Shown: piece by piece, positions 8,511-16,664 of the stretch
Numbering within the stretch: the first letter of the stretch is position 1
Layout: the number at the start of each line of letters is the position of its first letter
Source of the DNA: Verrucomicrobiia bacterium
GTDB taxonomy: Bacteria > Verrucomicrobiota > Verrucomicrobiia > Verrucomicrobiales > DEV007
Length of the DNA: 46,177 nt
Assembly: GCA_030430255.1 (NCBI GenBank)
Contig: JAUIGD010000006.1
Span: 1 to 46,177 of the forward strand
Direction: 5' to 3'
Notes under the pieces: generated by a model
Seen by the model: only the letters and a program-made list of their open reading frames with translations
Database searches by the model: none
What the model was told of the DNA's origin: nothing
Made by a program: the position numbers and the translations under genes

Positions 8511-8785
8511 GGTGGCCTAGGCGTCTGTCGGACGTGGGACTTCCGAGCCCGAACGTTTCAGGAATTCGATCCAAGTGGTCACGATGGTGAGGGGTTATCG
8601 AGATCAGCGACGGGACAGCGGGGCGATTTGGGCGGATGATCGAACGATTCCGGAGCGGGTGAGCACGACAGCTCCCTAGCGAAGCCGGGAAACCCCCGGT
8701 GCGCAAGCCCGCCCGCAGGCGCCGCGGTCGCATCGGCGGAAATTTGTCCAGTCGGAGGGCGCGCCCGCGTTATCCTGAGGACACG

Positions 8786-9319
8786 ATGGAACCCGAAGAT
8801 GTCGCCCAAGCCCTGCTCGCGGAGCGTATGGCCCTGACCGGCTATCTACGCGCCCTCGTCGCCGGTCGCTCGGCGGCCGACGACCTGTTCCAAGAGGTGA
8901 CGGTGCGGGCGGTGCGGGAGGCTGGGCGTTTCGCGGATGCCGCCCATCTGCGCCGCTGGTTCCACAAGGTGGCCAAGCACCGAGCCATCGACCACCTGCG
9001 CCGCGTCGAGAACCGCGACCGGGTTCTCGCTGCTGACGTGGTCGACCTGCTTGGCGCGGAGGCGAGCGATGCGGGACCCGGCGCGGTTACGGGGGAGCGT
9101 TGCGATGCCCTGGAGCGCTGCCTCGGATCGCTGTCGCCGAAGTGCCGGGAGGTGATCGAGCTCCGCTACGGAGAAGGGCTGCCCGGGCTGGAGGTGGCCG
9201 CCCGCCTCGGGCGCAAACCGGACACGATCTACAAGATGCTCGCCCGCAGCTACGCCCAGCTGCGCCGCTGCATCGAGGCGCGCCTGGCGCGCGCAGCCGG
9301 GGGGGGAGGGGACCGATGA
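8786..9319 (+). CDS. ECF-type RNA polymerase sigma factor (Rhodopirellula/Verrucomicrobium type)
   Basis: 177 residues. Region 2 is seen in the segment with ADDLFQEVTVRAVREAGRF and WFHKVAKHRAIDHLRR; region 4 is seen in LSPKCREVIELRYGEG followed by a helix-turn-helix ending KPDTIYKMLARSYAQLRRC. Length and arrangement match short extracytoplasmic-function sigma factors. The ATG at 8786 has a GAGGA five bases upstream; the frame continues upstream without similarity to sigma factors. The stop overlaps the start of the next gene (ATGA), which encodes a probable membrane anti-sigma factor, the standard ECF arrangement. Its regulon cannot be read from this window. The 275-bp region upstream (8511-8785) holds no gene that I can support. 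Confidence 0.92.
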   Translation: MEPEDVAQALLAERMALTGYLRALVAGRSAADDLFQEVTVRAVREAGRFADAAHLRRWFHKVAKHRAIDHLRRVENRDRVLAADVVDLLGAEASDAGPGAVTGERCDALERCLGSLSPKCREVIELRYGEGLPGLEVAARLGRKPDTIYKMLARSYAQLRRCIEARLARAAGGGGDR

Positions 9320-9900
9320 CCCCCGAGGCAGAGTCCCGTTTTGACGAGCTGGTCGCCCGCTACCTCGACGGCGCGCTCGATCAGGACGCCCGCGAGGAAC
9401 TCATGCGCACGCTGCGCTCCGGGCCGGGGGCACGCCGGCGATTCCTCGACGCCTGCACCACCGCGCAACGGTGCGCAGAGGTGGGTGCGAGCCAGCCGGC
9501 GGTCGCCGCGGTCCCGGGGGGGGCTGGCGAGGCGCATCGTGGGAGGTGGCGGCGCGCCGCCGTCGCGGCGGGGTCCGCCGCCGCCGCCGCCGCTTGCGTG
9601 TGGGTCGGGGGCTGGTCCCCCACCGGTGCCTCCGATCGCATCGAGGCCACGGCGCCCGCCGCGGCGTCCCCCCCGGTGGTGGCTCCGCCGCAACCGCGCG
9701 TTCCTGCGGTGTCGCTTCTCGACGCCTCGGCGATCGAGCTCACCGCTTTGATCGGGGGCGCGGAAGCATCGGACTGGGAGATCGGCCTGCCCGCGGTCGT
9801 CGGTGGCGCATCCGCGGTCGGCGACCTCGCGTGGCTCGACGGGATCAGCCTGGTCTCCACCCCCGTGTCCGAGGCCTCCGCCCTCGACCTGCAACTCTAG
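9316..9900 (+). CDS. Probable membrane anti-sigma factor
   Basis: 194 residues. The N-terminal ~45 residues (RFDELVARYLDGALDQDAREEL, then MRTLRSGPGARRRFLDACTTAQ) match the cytoplasmic domain common in anti-sigma or FecR-like regulators of Verrucomicrobiota and Planctomycetes, without an obvious zinc-binding HXXXCXXC. One alanine-rich membrane segment follows at about 76-95 (RRAAVAAGSAAAAAACVWVGGW), then a proline/alanine-rich extracytoplasmic tail. The start overlaps the sigma-factor stop by 4 bp, so the two products are probably made in ratio and bind each other. The assignment rests mainly on context and topology. Confidence 0.72.
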   Translation: MTPEAESRFDELVARYLDGALDQDAREELMRTLRSGPGARRRFLDACTTAQRCAEVGASQPAVAAVPGGAGEAHRGRWRRAAVAAGSAAAAAACVWVGGWSPTGASDRIEATAPAAASPPVVAPPQPRVPAVSLLDASAIELTALIGGAEASDWEIGLPAVVGGASAVGDLAWLDGISLVSTPVSEASALDLQL

Positions 9901-9944
9901 CCAGCGCCCCGACCACGCCCAGACGGTGATGTGCCGATCTCATT

Positions 9945-9972
9945 TTGACTCTCCGCCGAACCCAGTTAGAAT
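9945..9972 (+). promoter_or_regulatory. Sigma-70-like promoter for the OmpH/Skp-like gene
   Basis: TTGACT at 9945-9950 and TAGAAT at 9967-9972 are separated by 16 bp, close to the sigma-70 consensus. The ATG at 9983 is only ten bases past the -10 box, so the transcript would have a leader of zero to about five bases. No Shine-Dalgarno is present, which fits a leaderless mRNA. Confidence 0.6.
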
Positions 9973-9982
9973 CCCACGCCCG

Positions 9983-10555
9983 ATGAAATTGTTCAAAACC
10001 TCCCTGATCGCCGCACTTTCGCTGACCGTTCTCGCCGCCCCTGCGGGCGCGCAGGATCTGAAGGTCGGGATCGTCGATATGGAGCGGGTGTTCAAGGAAT
10101 ACCACAAGACCAAAGTGGCCGAGGACGAACTCGCCACGCGCCGTGAGGAGGCGAGGGCCGATGTCGATTCGCGCAAGGCGACTTTCGACGAGTTGAAGGG
10201 GCGCCTCGAGGACTTGGCGAAACAGATCCAAGACCCAGGCATCAGCACCGACGTCAAGGCCGCCCGGCAGAAACAGTTCGAGAGTGTCCGCGAGGAGGCG
10301 CTCGCCGCCCAGGACGAGTTGCGTCAGTTTCTCGAGCGCCGCCAAGCACAGCTGACCGTGATGTTCGAGCAGCGGCGCGAAGAGATCCTCGAGGAGCTCA
10401 CCGAGGCGGTCGCGAAGAAGTCCACGGTGGTCGGCTACGACCTCGTGTTCGACAAGAGCGCGACCTCCACCCGCAGCGTGCCCTTCCTCCTCTACTCGAA
10501 GGACGCCCGCGATTTCAGCGCGGAGATGATCGAGGAGCTCAACGCCGGGCAGTGA
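9983..10555 (+). CDS. OmpH/Skp-like periplasmic chaperone
   Basis: 190 residues. A signal peptide spans residues 1-23 (MKLFKTSLIAALSLTVLAAP, cut after AGA). The mature protein begins QDLKVGIVDMERVFKEYHKT, the typical OmpH/Skp opening, followed by a long charged alpha-helical coiled coil (about residues 45-140) and a closing strand region containing VVGYDLVFDKSA, as in Skp. Family knowledge: Skp trimers hold unfolded outer-membrane proteins in the periplasm. The usual neighbours bamA and lpxD are absent here, so a specialised secreted-protein chaperone is possible. The start is fixed by the signal peptide and by a strong promoter immediately upstream. Confidence 0.88.
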   Translation: MKLFKTSLIAALSLTVLAAPAGAQDLKVGIVDMERVFKEYHKTKVAEDELATRREEARADVDSRKATFDELKGRLEDLAKQIQDPGISTDVKAARQKQFESVREEALAAQDELRQFLERRQAQLTVMFEQRREEILEELTEAVAKKSTVVGYDLVFDKSATSTRSVPFLLYSKDARDFSAEMIEELNAGQ

Positions 10556-10622
10556 GGCTCGCGGCGCGGCGTTCAGGCCGCCATTCGGCCCCGCGAGGGG
10601 CGGGCGTTTGCGCCGAAAGGGG

Positions 10623-10651
10623 TTGCATCGCTTGTTAGGACGGCTAGGGAT
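10623..10651 (+). promoter_or_regulatory. Possible promoter of the mnh operon
   Basis: TTGCAT at 10623-10628 and TAGGGA at 10645-10650 are 16 bp apart, upstream of mnhE. The small inverted repeat AGGG-ATTA-CCCT overlaps the -10 box. The match to consensus is moderate. The 138-bp region between the OmpH-like gene and mnhE holds no gene. Confidence 0.35.
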
Positions 10652-10693
10652 TACCCTTTTACGCTGCGTCGACCTGACCCGACCGAACGCCGC

Positions 10694-11179
10694 ATGTACC
10701 GAGCGATCACCTTTATCATTCTCCTCGTCACCTGGTTGACGTTCTCGGGGCTCTTTGATCCTTTCCACATCACGCTCGGCGTGATCGCGTGCACTTTGGT
10801 GACGTGGTGGTCTTCCGACCTGCTGTTCGAAGACCGCAGCATCGGGCTCGCTGACCGCGTGCGCCAGGCGGGGCGCATCCCGGGTTACCTGCTGTGGCTG
10901 TTCGGGCAGATCGTGGTGGCCAACCTCCACGTCTTGCGGATCGCCCTCTCGCCGGATATCGCGGCCAACATCCAGCCGCAGATCGTCCGATTCCGTTCCG
11001 GTTTGCGAACGGACTTCGAGAAGTTCGTGCTGGCGCAGAGCATCACCTTGACCCCGGGGACCGTCACGCTGCGCATCGAGGGCGATGTGTTCACCGTCCA
11101 CGCGATCAGCCAGGATGCCGCCGATGGCTTGGCGGGGACGATGACCGAACGCGTCCGGCGCGTTTTCTGTATCGACTGA
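10694..11179 (+). CDS. mnhE: Mrp/Mnh antiporter subunit E
   Basis: 161 residues. Hydrophobic segments lie at the N-terminus (about 5-40) and near 65-80, and a soluble C-terminal domain contains QSITLTPGTVTLRIEGDVFTVHAIS, the hallmark of MnhE/MrpE. Subunit E is a small accessory membrane subunit of the multi-subunit Na+(K+)/H+ antiporter in the cytoplasmic membrane. It is the first gene of an eleven-gene operon whose members overlap or are separated by only a few bases (largest gap 28 bp). The ATG at 10694 has no clear Shine-Dalgarno. A candidate promoter lies about 45 bp upstream. Confidence 0.9.
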   Translation: MYRAITFIILLVTWLTFSGLFDPFHITLGVIACTLVTWWSSDLLFEDRSIGLADRVRQAGRIPGYLLWLFGQIVVANLHVLRIALSPDIAANIQPQIVRFRSGLRTDFEKFVLAQSITLTPGTVTLRIEGDVFTVHAISQDAADGLAGTMTERVRRVFCID

Positions 11180-11181
11180 CG

Positions 11182-11496
11182 ATGGGGGAGTTCATGCACA
11201 GTTTCCTCATCGGGGCGGGGATCGCCCTCTTCCTGATGATGCTGCCGGTGCTGTTCCGGCTGGTCGTCGGGCCGACCGCGATCGACCGCATCGTCGCCGT
11301 CAACATTATCGGCACGAAGACCGCGGTGCTCCTCGTCATCATCGGGGCGCTGTTCGACAACGTCGGGATGTTCGTCGATTTCGCACTCGCGTACGCGTTA
11401 TTAAACTTCATCGGCAGCGTCGCCGCGGCGAGGTATTTTAACCGCAGCCGCGGGGGATACAGCCCCGGGGGTGCGCGGAAGGGAGGCGCCGCTTGA
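11182..11496 (+). CDS. mnhF: Mrp/Mnh antiporter subunit F
   Basis: 104 residues with three hydrophobic helices. The conserved stretch FRLVVGPTAIDRIVAVNIIG is the MnhF/MrpF signature (Arg, Gly-Pro, Asp-Arg). The C-terminus is a short glycine/arginine-rich tail. The start lies two bases after the mnhE stop. An in-frame ATG at 11194 preceded by GGGGGAG is an alternative, although the spacing is short. The stop overlaps the TTG start of mnhG. It acts as a small membrane subunit of the antiporter complex. Confidence 0.9.
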   Translation: MGEFMHSFLIGAGIALFLMMLPVLFRLVVGPTAIDRIVAVNIIGTKTAVLLVIIGALFDNVGMFVDFALAYALLNFIGSVAAARYFNRSRGGYSPGGARKGGAA

Positions 11497-12170
11497 GCCT
11501 GCCCGCGCTCTCACACGTGCTGGCCGCGACGGCGGGCGACGCGGGCGGCGGGTTGCCCGCCTATCTCGTCGTCCCGAGCATCGCGCTGATCGTCACTGGC
11601 CTGTTTTTCTTCCTCGGCGCCAGCGTCGGTCTGGTCCGCTTCCCGGATTTCTACACGCGCATGCACGCGGCTGGGAAAGGCGACACGCTCTCGACGGTGC
11701 TGATCACCTTCGGCATGGCGCTGCTGGTCTTCGGCGACCTGCACCATTGGTACGACGCGCTGGTCGCGGTCAAAATCGTCGCCATTGGTGTGTTCATCAT
11801 GCTGACGAGCCCCACCAGCACCCACTCGCTGATGAAGGCGGGGTTCGACGACGGCATCAAGCCGGTCACCAGCTCCCGGGCGAATGAGATCCACGAGCTC
11901 GCCGACACCGCTCCGGGGGGCGGTGCCGCCGGGCCGCCGGAACCCGCGCCGCCGGCGTCCGCCCTAGCGGAGGCGGCGGCCGGGAGCACCACCGGCTCCG
12001 GGACCGCAGCCGACCCGCCGCAAAAGAAGGCCGCCCGTAAGAAGACGGCCCGCAAGAAGGCCGCCCGCAAGAAGAGCGCGAAAAAGAAGACCACCGCCAC
12101 CAAGCGGGCGTCGAAGCGGCCCGCCCGCAAGCGCCCGAAGCCCGAGTCCGACCCAGGCGACGCATCCTAG
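11493..12170 (+). CDS. mnhG: Mrp/Mnh antiporter subunit G with lysine-rich C-terminal extension
   Basis: 225 residues from a TTG start that overlaps the mnhF stop. Residues 25-115 are a normal MnhG: three helices with FFLGASVGLVRFPDFYTRMHAAGKGDT in the middle and the SPTSTHSL motif. Family members usually end soon after this point. Here about 100 extra residues follow: a proline/alanine-rich linker (135-175), then a basic tail (177-217) built of AARKK/TARKK/SAKKK repeats that resembles histone H1-like and other bacterial lysine-rich DNA-binding tails. The extension is in the same reading frame with no sign of a sequence break. It could bind nucleic acid or acidic lipid, or shift local charge at the membrane; its role is unknown. 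Confidence 0.9.
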   Translation: MSLPALSHVLAATAGDAGGGLPAYLVVPSIALIVTGLFFFLGASVGLVRFPDFYTRMHAAGKGDTLSTVLITFGMALLVFGDLHHWYDALVAVKIVAIGVFIMLTSPTSTHSLMKAGFDDGIKPVTSSRANEIHELADTAPGGGAAGPPEPAPPASALAEAAAGSTTGSGTAADPPQKKAARKKTARKKAARKKSAKKKTTATKRASKRPARKRPKPESDPGDAS

Positions 12171-12177
12171 ACCCGAA

Positions 12178-12423
12178 GTGATCTGGCAGTTTGACATCAT
12201 TATCCTCTTGTTCCTGATCGTCGCAGCGATCATCGCGCTGCAGGTGAAGGACCTGCTCGCGGCGACGATGGTGCTGGGGATCTACTCGTTCCTCATCTGC
12301 CTCCTCTGGGCCGAGATGGGGGCCGTCGACGTGGCCTTCACCGAAGCGGCGGTCGGGGCGGGGGTCTCGACCGTGATCATGATCGCCACCGTCTACGCCA
12401 CCGCGCGTCAATCCAAAGACTGA
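12178..12423 (+). CDS. MbhD-like (DUF4040) antiporter subunit, MrpA C-terminal equivalent
   Basis: 81 residues from a GTG start at 12178, seven bases after the mnhG stop. Three hydrophobic helices with the pattern KDLLAATMVLGIYSFLICLLW, then AFTEAAVGAGVSTV, identify the DUF4040/MbhD family. In classical Mrp operons this domain forms part of the C-terminus of MrpA; here, as in Mbh-type hydrogenase operons, it is a separate polypeptide. The Glu in TEAAVGAG is conserved in the family and is thought to take part in ion movement. No separate full-length MrpA gene is present in the operon. Confidence 0.85.
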   Translation: MIWQFDIIILLFLIVAAIIALQVKDLLAATMVLGIYSFLICLLWAEMGAVDVAFTEAAVGAGVSTVIMIATVYATARQSKD

Positions 12424-12451
12424 CCAAGCCCCGCCGCGCGCCCGAACCGAA

Positions 12452-13207
12452 ATGAAGATCCTCCCGCTCATCGCCGTGGCTGTCGTCGGCGCGCTGCTGT
12501 TGGCGGCGACCGGAGATTTCCCCGCTTTCGGCGACTCGGAGTCGCCCGCCAACGAGGACCGGCTGTCCTCCCATTTCATCGAGGGGTCCGTGCATGAGAC
12601 CAAGGTGCCGAACCTGGTCACCGCCGTCCTCGCCGATTACCGCGGCTTCGACACCATGTTCGAGACGGTGGTCATCTTCGTCGCGGGCATCGCGATCATC
12701 GGCGTGCTGCGCCAGTTCGGGTCGGAGGGCGAGCCGATCACCGCCCCCGCGACCGCCCGCAGCGGCGACGACGATCTGATCATCCGCATGACCGCCAAGA
12801 TCGTCGTGCCGGTGTTGCAGCTGTTCGCCCTCTATGTGGTCGCCCATGGACACCACAGCCCCGGCGGCGGGTTCCAGGGGGGGGTCATGCTCGGGGCCAG
12901 CTTCATTCTGTTCGCCCTCGCCTGTGGTCTGAAGGAGGCCAAGCGGCGCCTGAGCGAGCGGCGGGCGATCGCGCTCGCTGCGGTCGGCATCCTGATCTAC
13001 GCCGGCTGGGGCGGGGCCTGCGTCCTGTTCGGCGGCAACTTCCTCGACTATGCGGCGCTGGATCCCGCGATCCCGGGCGACGCGCCGATGGCGCGCTCGC
13101 ACAGCATGCTCGTCGTCGAGACCGGGGTCGCCTTCACCGTCACCGCCATCATGTTCGCCATCTACGCGAACCTCTCCACCCGCGGGCGCCTCGCCGATGG
13201 ATTGTAA
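12452..13207 (+). CDS. mnhB: Mrp/Mnh antiporter subunit B with N-terminal MbhE-like part
   Basis: 251 residues. The first ~100 residues resemble MbhE/MrpA-terminal domains (VLADYRGFDTMFETVVIFVA, then a hydrophobic helix). The rest is MnhB with its signature HGHHSPGGGFQGG, and about four further helices. The MrpA C-terminal piece and MrpB are thus fused in one chain, while the preceding gene supplies the MbhD piece. It acts in the membrane part of the cation/H+ antiporter. The start lies 28 bp after the previous stop and the end is 3 bp before mnhC. Confidence 0.9.
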   Translation: MKILPLIAVAVVGALLLAATGDFPAFGDSESPANEDRLSSHFIEGSVHETKVPNLVTAVLADYRGFDTMFETVVIFVAGIAIIGVLRQFGSEGEPITAPATARSGDDDLIIRMTAKIVVPVLQLFALYVVAHGHHSPGGGFQGGVMLGASFILFALACGLKEAKRRLSERRAIALAAVGILIYAGWGGACVLFGGNFLDYAALDPAIPGDAPMARSHSMLVVETGVAFTVTAIMFAIYANLSTRGRLADGL

Positions 13208-13210
13208 CCC

Positions 13211-13654
13211 ATGATTTTGTTAGCAGACAGCTTCCTCCAGCAGGACATCCTGCCCTACTTCAACTACTGGGTCTACGTGATCCTGATGATGATCGGGCTC
13301 TGGGCGATGATCGCCAAGAACAACCTGATCAAGAAACTGATCGGGATGACGATCTTCCAGACCGCCATCATCCTGTTCTACGTCTCCATCGGCGTGAAGA
13401 GCGGCGCGGACATCCCGATCCTCGAGCACGGCACCTTGGGGGCCGCGCTCGAGGCGGGTGAAGACGCGCCTCCGGTGATGGAGAAGGACAACTACGCGAA
13501 CCCGCTGCCGCATGTGTTGATGCTCACCGCCATCGTCGTCGGCGTCAGCACGCTCGGCCTGGCGCTGGCCATCGCCCAGCGGATCTACGGCGCGTTCGGC
13601 ACTTTGGAAGAGGACGAGATCCTGGACCAGCTCCGCCCCGGCGACCATGGTTGA
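13211..13654 (+). CDS. mnhC: Mrp/Mnh antiporter subunit C (NuoK-like)
   Basis: 147 residues with three hydrophobic helices, related to NuoK of complex I. Visible family features are NLIKKLIGMTIFQTAIILFY and NPLPHVLMLTAIVVGVSTLG. The loop between them (about 70-98) is longer and more acidic than in short MnhC proteins. The gene begins three bases after mnhB and overlaps mnhD by 8 bp. The second to fourth codons include the TTGTTA pair discussed in the findings. Confidence 0.9.
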   Translation: MILLADSFLQQDILPYFNYWVYVILMMIGLWAMIAKNNLIKKLIGMTIFQTAIILFYVSIGVKSGADIPILEHGTLGAALEAGEDAPPVMEKDNYANPLPHVLMLTAIVVGVSTLGLALAIAQRIYGAFGTLEEDEILDQLRPGDHG

Positions 13655-15173
13655 TTTCCTCCGCTTCATCGCCGCGCAGGCGCCGCTGGCCGCCGAACTG
13701 CTGCTGCTGTTCGGTGCGCTGGTCGTCACCCTGTTCGGCCGCAAGCACCGGGGGATGGCCTACCCGGTGTCGGTGGCGGCGCTCTCGGCCGCGCTGGTGG
13801 CGGCGCTGGTCACCTGCATCCACCTCGCCGCCTCCGGGCTCGGTGAGATCCGCTACCATCTCGGCGGTTGGCCGCCGCCGTGGGGGATCGAGTACCGGAT
13901 CGACCCGCTCTCGTCGCTCGTCGTCGTCACCGTCATCGCCATCGGCCTGCTCAACGCGGTGGTGTCCAAGCGGCGGGTGCCCGAGGAGACCCCGGGGAAG
14001 GAGCCCTTCTATTACACGCTCTACCTGCTCCTGGTCGCCGGCCTGTGCGGGATCACCTTCACCAACGACGCCTTCAACCTCTACGTCCTGATCGAGATCA
14101 CCTCGCTCACCAGCTACGCCCTCATCGCCATGGGCGGGCGGAGGGCGGCGCTCTCGTCCTTCAACTACGTGATCATGGGGACGATCGGCGCGTCGTTCTA
14201 CCTGCTCGGCGTCGGCTACCTCTATATCAAAACCGGCACCCTCAACATCGACGACATGCGGGCGACGCTCGAGGCGGGCGCGCTGTTCGGCGACCGCAGC
14301 ATCACCATCGCCTTCATCCTCATCCTGCTCGGGGTGCTGACCAAGATGGCCTTCTTCCCGCTGCACGGGTGGATGCCGAACGCCTACTCCTACGCCCCGA
14401 GCAGCACCGGCACCCTCATGGCGCCGCTCATGACCAAGGTCATGGTCTACGTGATGCTGCGTGTGATGCTGTTCGTGTTCGGCGCCGGCTTCGCCTTCGG
14501 CGACCACGCTTGGAACACCCTCCTGTCGTGGTTGTCCGTCGTCGCCATCGTCGCAGGCTCGCTGCTGGCGCTCGCCCGCAGCGACATCAAGAAGATGCTC
14601 ACCTACCTCATCGTCGCCGAGGTCGGCTACATGGTGGGCGGGGCTTGGTTGGGCAACGAGCTCGGCCTGGTCGGCACCGCCTACCACATCCTCTCCGACG
14701 CGGCGATGACCTTCTGCCTGTTCCTCGCGGCCTCGATCGTGATCCTGCGCACCGGCGACCATCGCCTCACCGCCTTCAACGGGCTGTTCAAGGCGATGCC
14801 GCTGACGATGATCGGCTTCACCGTCGGCGCGCTGTCGATGATCGGCCTGCCGCCGACCTGCGGTTTCTTCAGCAAATGGTACCTCGTCGGTGCCGGCATC
14901 GAGGCCGGGCACTGGGGCTATGTGGGCGCGCTGTTGTTCTCGTCGCTGGTCAACGCGGTGATCTTCTTCCGCATCTTCGAGCGGGCGTACTTCGGTGAGA
15001 TCGAGGTGGAGGAGTTCCCCTCGGACGGCGACTCCGTCCCCGAGATGCCGCTGTCCAGAGTGCCCTGGTCGATGCTCGCCCCGCTGCTGATCGCCGCCGC
15101 CCTCGTGCTTCTGGTCGGCATCTTCAACCACCCGCTCGCCTCTTGGCTGCGCTCCGCGATGCCGCCGCTGTAA
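13647..15173 (+). CDS. mnhD: Mrp/Mnh antiporter subunit D (NuoN/M-like), first copy
   Basis: 508 residues and about 14 membrane helices; proton-translocating antiporter domain family. The helix-5 glutamate is at 150 (NLYVLIEITSLTSYALI) and the helix-7 lysine at 233 (LGVLTKMAFFPLHGWMPNAY), both needed for ion transfer in this family. A further lysine lies in APLMTKVMVY. It is probably one of the ion-pumping channel subunits in the cytoplasmic membrane. It overlaps mnhC by 8 bp and is followed nine bases later by a second antiporter-type gene. Confidence 0.93.
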   Translation: MVDFLRFIAAQAPLAAELLLLFGALVVTLFGRKHRGMAYPVSVAALSAALVAALVTCIHLAASGLGEIRYHLGGWPPPWGIEYRIDPLSSLVVVTVIAIGLLNAVVSKRRVPEETPGKEPFYYTLYLLLVAGLCGITFTNDAFNLYVLIEITSLTSYALIAMGGRRAALSSFNYVIMGTIGASFYLLGVGYLYIKTGTLNIDDMRATLEAGALFGDRSITIAFILILLGVLTKMAFFPLHGWMPNAYSYAPSSTGTLMAPLMTKVMVYVMLRVMLFVFGAGFAFGDHAWNTLLSWLSVVAIVAGSLLALARSDIKKMLTYLIVAEVGYMVGGAWLGNELGLVGTAYHILSDAAMTFCLFLAASIVILRTGDHRLTAFNGLFKAMPLTMIGFTVGALSMIGLPPTCGFFSKWYLVGAGIEAGHWGYVGALLFSSLVNAVIFFRIFERAYFGEIEVEEFPSDGDSVPEMPLSRVPWSMLAPLLIAAALVLLVGIFNHPLASWLRSAMPPL

Positions 15174-15182
15174 CCAGCAAGC

Positions 15183-16655
15183 ATGCCCGTTCCCTCCAAC
15201 TTGCCGCTCCTCGCATGGCTGGTGTCGCTCCTCGCGGTGCCCGCCATCCTCCTGCTGCGGAAGCGGCCGAACTGGCGCGAGCTGGCGACCTTCGTCGCGG
15301 CGTTCCTGAAGTTCGGCTTCGTCCTCTCCATGCTCCCGGCGGTGCTCGCCGGCGGCAGGCCGCAGTTCAGCTTCGGCGAGATCCTCCCCGGCGTGCCGCT
15401 CGAGTTCCGGGTCGACGGCCTCGGGCTGGCCTTCGCCCTGATCGCATCGGGGCTGTGGATCGTCACCAGCCTCTACGCGATCGGCTACATGCGCGGGGCG
15501 GGCGAGGGCAACCAGACGCGCTTCTTCGCCTGCTTCGCGATCTCCCTCAGCGCGACGATGGGTGTCGCGTTCTCGGCGAACCTGTTCACGCTCTACGTCT
15601 TCTACGAGATGCTCTCGCTCTCGACCTACCCGCTGGTCACCCACCACGGGGACAAGGAGGCGCGCACCGGCGGGCGCACCTACCTCGCCTACCTGCTGGG
15701 CACCTCGATCGCCTTCGTGTTGCCGGCCATGCTCTACAGCTTCTACAAGGCGGGTGGCCCGATGAACTTCGACGCCGGCGGCTTCCTCGCGCAGAAGGTC
15801 GACGGGCCTGAAGCCCTGGTGCTGCTGCTGCTGTTCACCTTCGGCTTCGCCAAGGCGGGCCTGATGCCGTTCCACTCGTGGCTCCCCAACGCCATGGTCG
15901 CGCCCACCCCGGTCTCCGCGCTGCTGCACGCCGTGGCGGTGGTCAAAGTGGGTGTCTTCTGTGTGATCCGCGTCTTCACCGGCGTGTTCGGGACCGACTT
16001 CCTGAGGGAGCTCGATGTCGCTTGGGCCGTGAGCTGGGCGGCGGCGTTCACGGTCCTGGTGTCATCCCTGATCGCGCTGACGCAGGACAACCTCAAACGG
16101 CGGCTCGCCTTCTCCACGGTCGGGCAGCTGGCGTACATCGTGCTCGGCGTGTCGTTGCTGGCACCGCACGCGGTGCAGGGCAGCATCCTCCACATCGGCA
16201 TGCATGCTTTCGGCAAGATCACGCTGTTCTTCTGCGCCGGGGCGATCTACGTGGCCTGTGGCAAGAAGTATGTCAGCCAGCTCGACGGGATCGGGCGGGC
16301 GATGCCCTTCACCATGGGGGCCTTCGCGATCGGCGCGATGAGCGTCACCGGTCTGCCGCCCACGGGCGGGCTGCTCAGCAAGATCTACCTGATCTGGGGC
16401 GCGGCCGATGCGGGACAGTTCGTGCTGCTGTCGGTCTTCCTCGTCAGCTCCGTCCTCAACGCGGCGTACTTCTTCCCCATCGTCTACCGCGCCTTCTTCC
16501 TGAAGCCCGCTGACGGCACCACCTACGAGCGCCTCGCCGAAGCGCCCTTCGCCTGCGTCTTGCCACTCACCCTGACCGCGATCGGGACGGTGGTGCTGTT
16601 CTTCTACCCGGACATCTTCTTCCAACTGTCGGCGCTCATCATCTCCCCACACTAG
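15183..16655 (+). CDS. Antiporter subunit of the MnhD/NuoL-M type, second copy
   Basis: 490 residues with about 14 helices. The core motif GFAKAGLMPFHSWLPNAMVA followed by PTPVSALLHA is the classical NuoL/M/MrpA-type signature. Key residues are present: Glu 142 (FYEMLSLSTYPLV), Lys 224 and Lys 255. This copy is closer to NuoL/M or the N-terminal part of MrpA than the preceding mnhD, so it probably supplies the role of the missing MrpA antiporter half. It is in the same operon, nine bases after mnhD. An active proton or cation channel is expected from the residues. Confidence 0.9.
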   Translation: MPVPSNLPLLAWLVSLLAVPAILLLRKRPNWRELATFVAAFLKFGFVLSMLPAVLAGGRPQFSFGEILPGVPLEFRVDGLGLAFALIASGLWIVTSLYAIGYMRGAGEGNQTRFFACFAISLSATMGVAFSANLFTLYVFYEMLSLSTYPLVTHHGDKEARTGGRTYLAYLLGTSIAFVLPAMLYSFYKAGGPMNFDAGGFLAQKVDGPEALVLLLLFTFGFAKAGLMPFHSWLPNAMVAPTPVSALLHAVAVVKVGVFCVIRVFTGVFGTDFLRELDVAWAVSWAAAFTVLVSSLIALTQDNLKRRLAFSTVGQLAYIVLGVSLLAPHAVQGSILHIGMHAFGKITLFFCAGAIYVACGKKYVSQLDGIGRAMPFTMGAFAIGAMSVTGLPPTGGLLSKIYLIWGAADAGQFVLLSVFLVSSVLNAAYFFPIVYRAFFLKPADGTTYERLAEAPFACVLPLTLTAIGTVVLFFYPDIFFQLSALIISPH

Positions 16656-16664
16656 GGAACCGCC

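Noticed and set aside
8511-8785. Possible small gene or ECF-type autoregulated promoter upstream of the sigma factor
   Set aside because: No convincing open frame with a start site was found, and a GGAAAT-like box lacks a partner -10 element at the right distance.
13545-15929. A minus-strand open frame of 794 codons opposite the antiporter genes
   Set aside because: It is highly charged (Glu, Arg, Gln, His) with no recognisable domain and lies wholly opposite conserved membrane proteins. Similar shadows lie opposite 4796-6043, 16965-18842 and 35447-37666.
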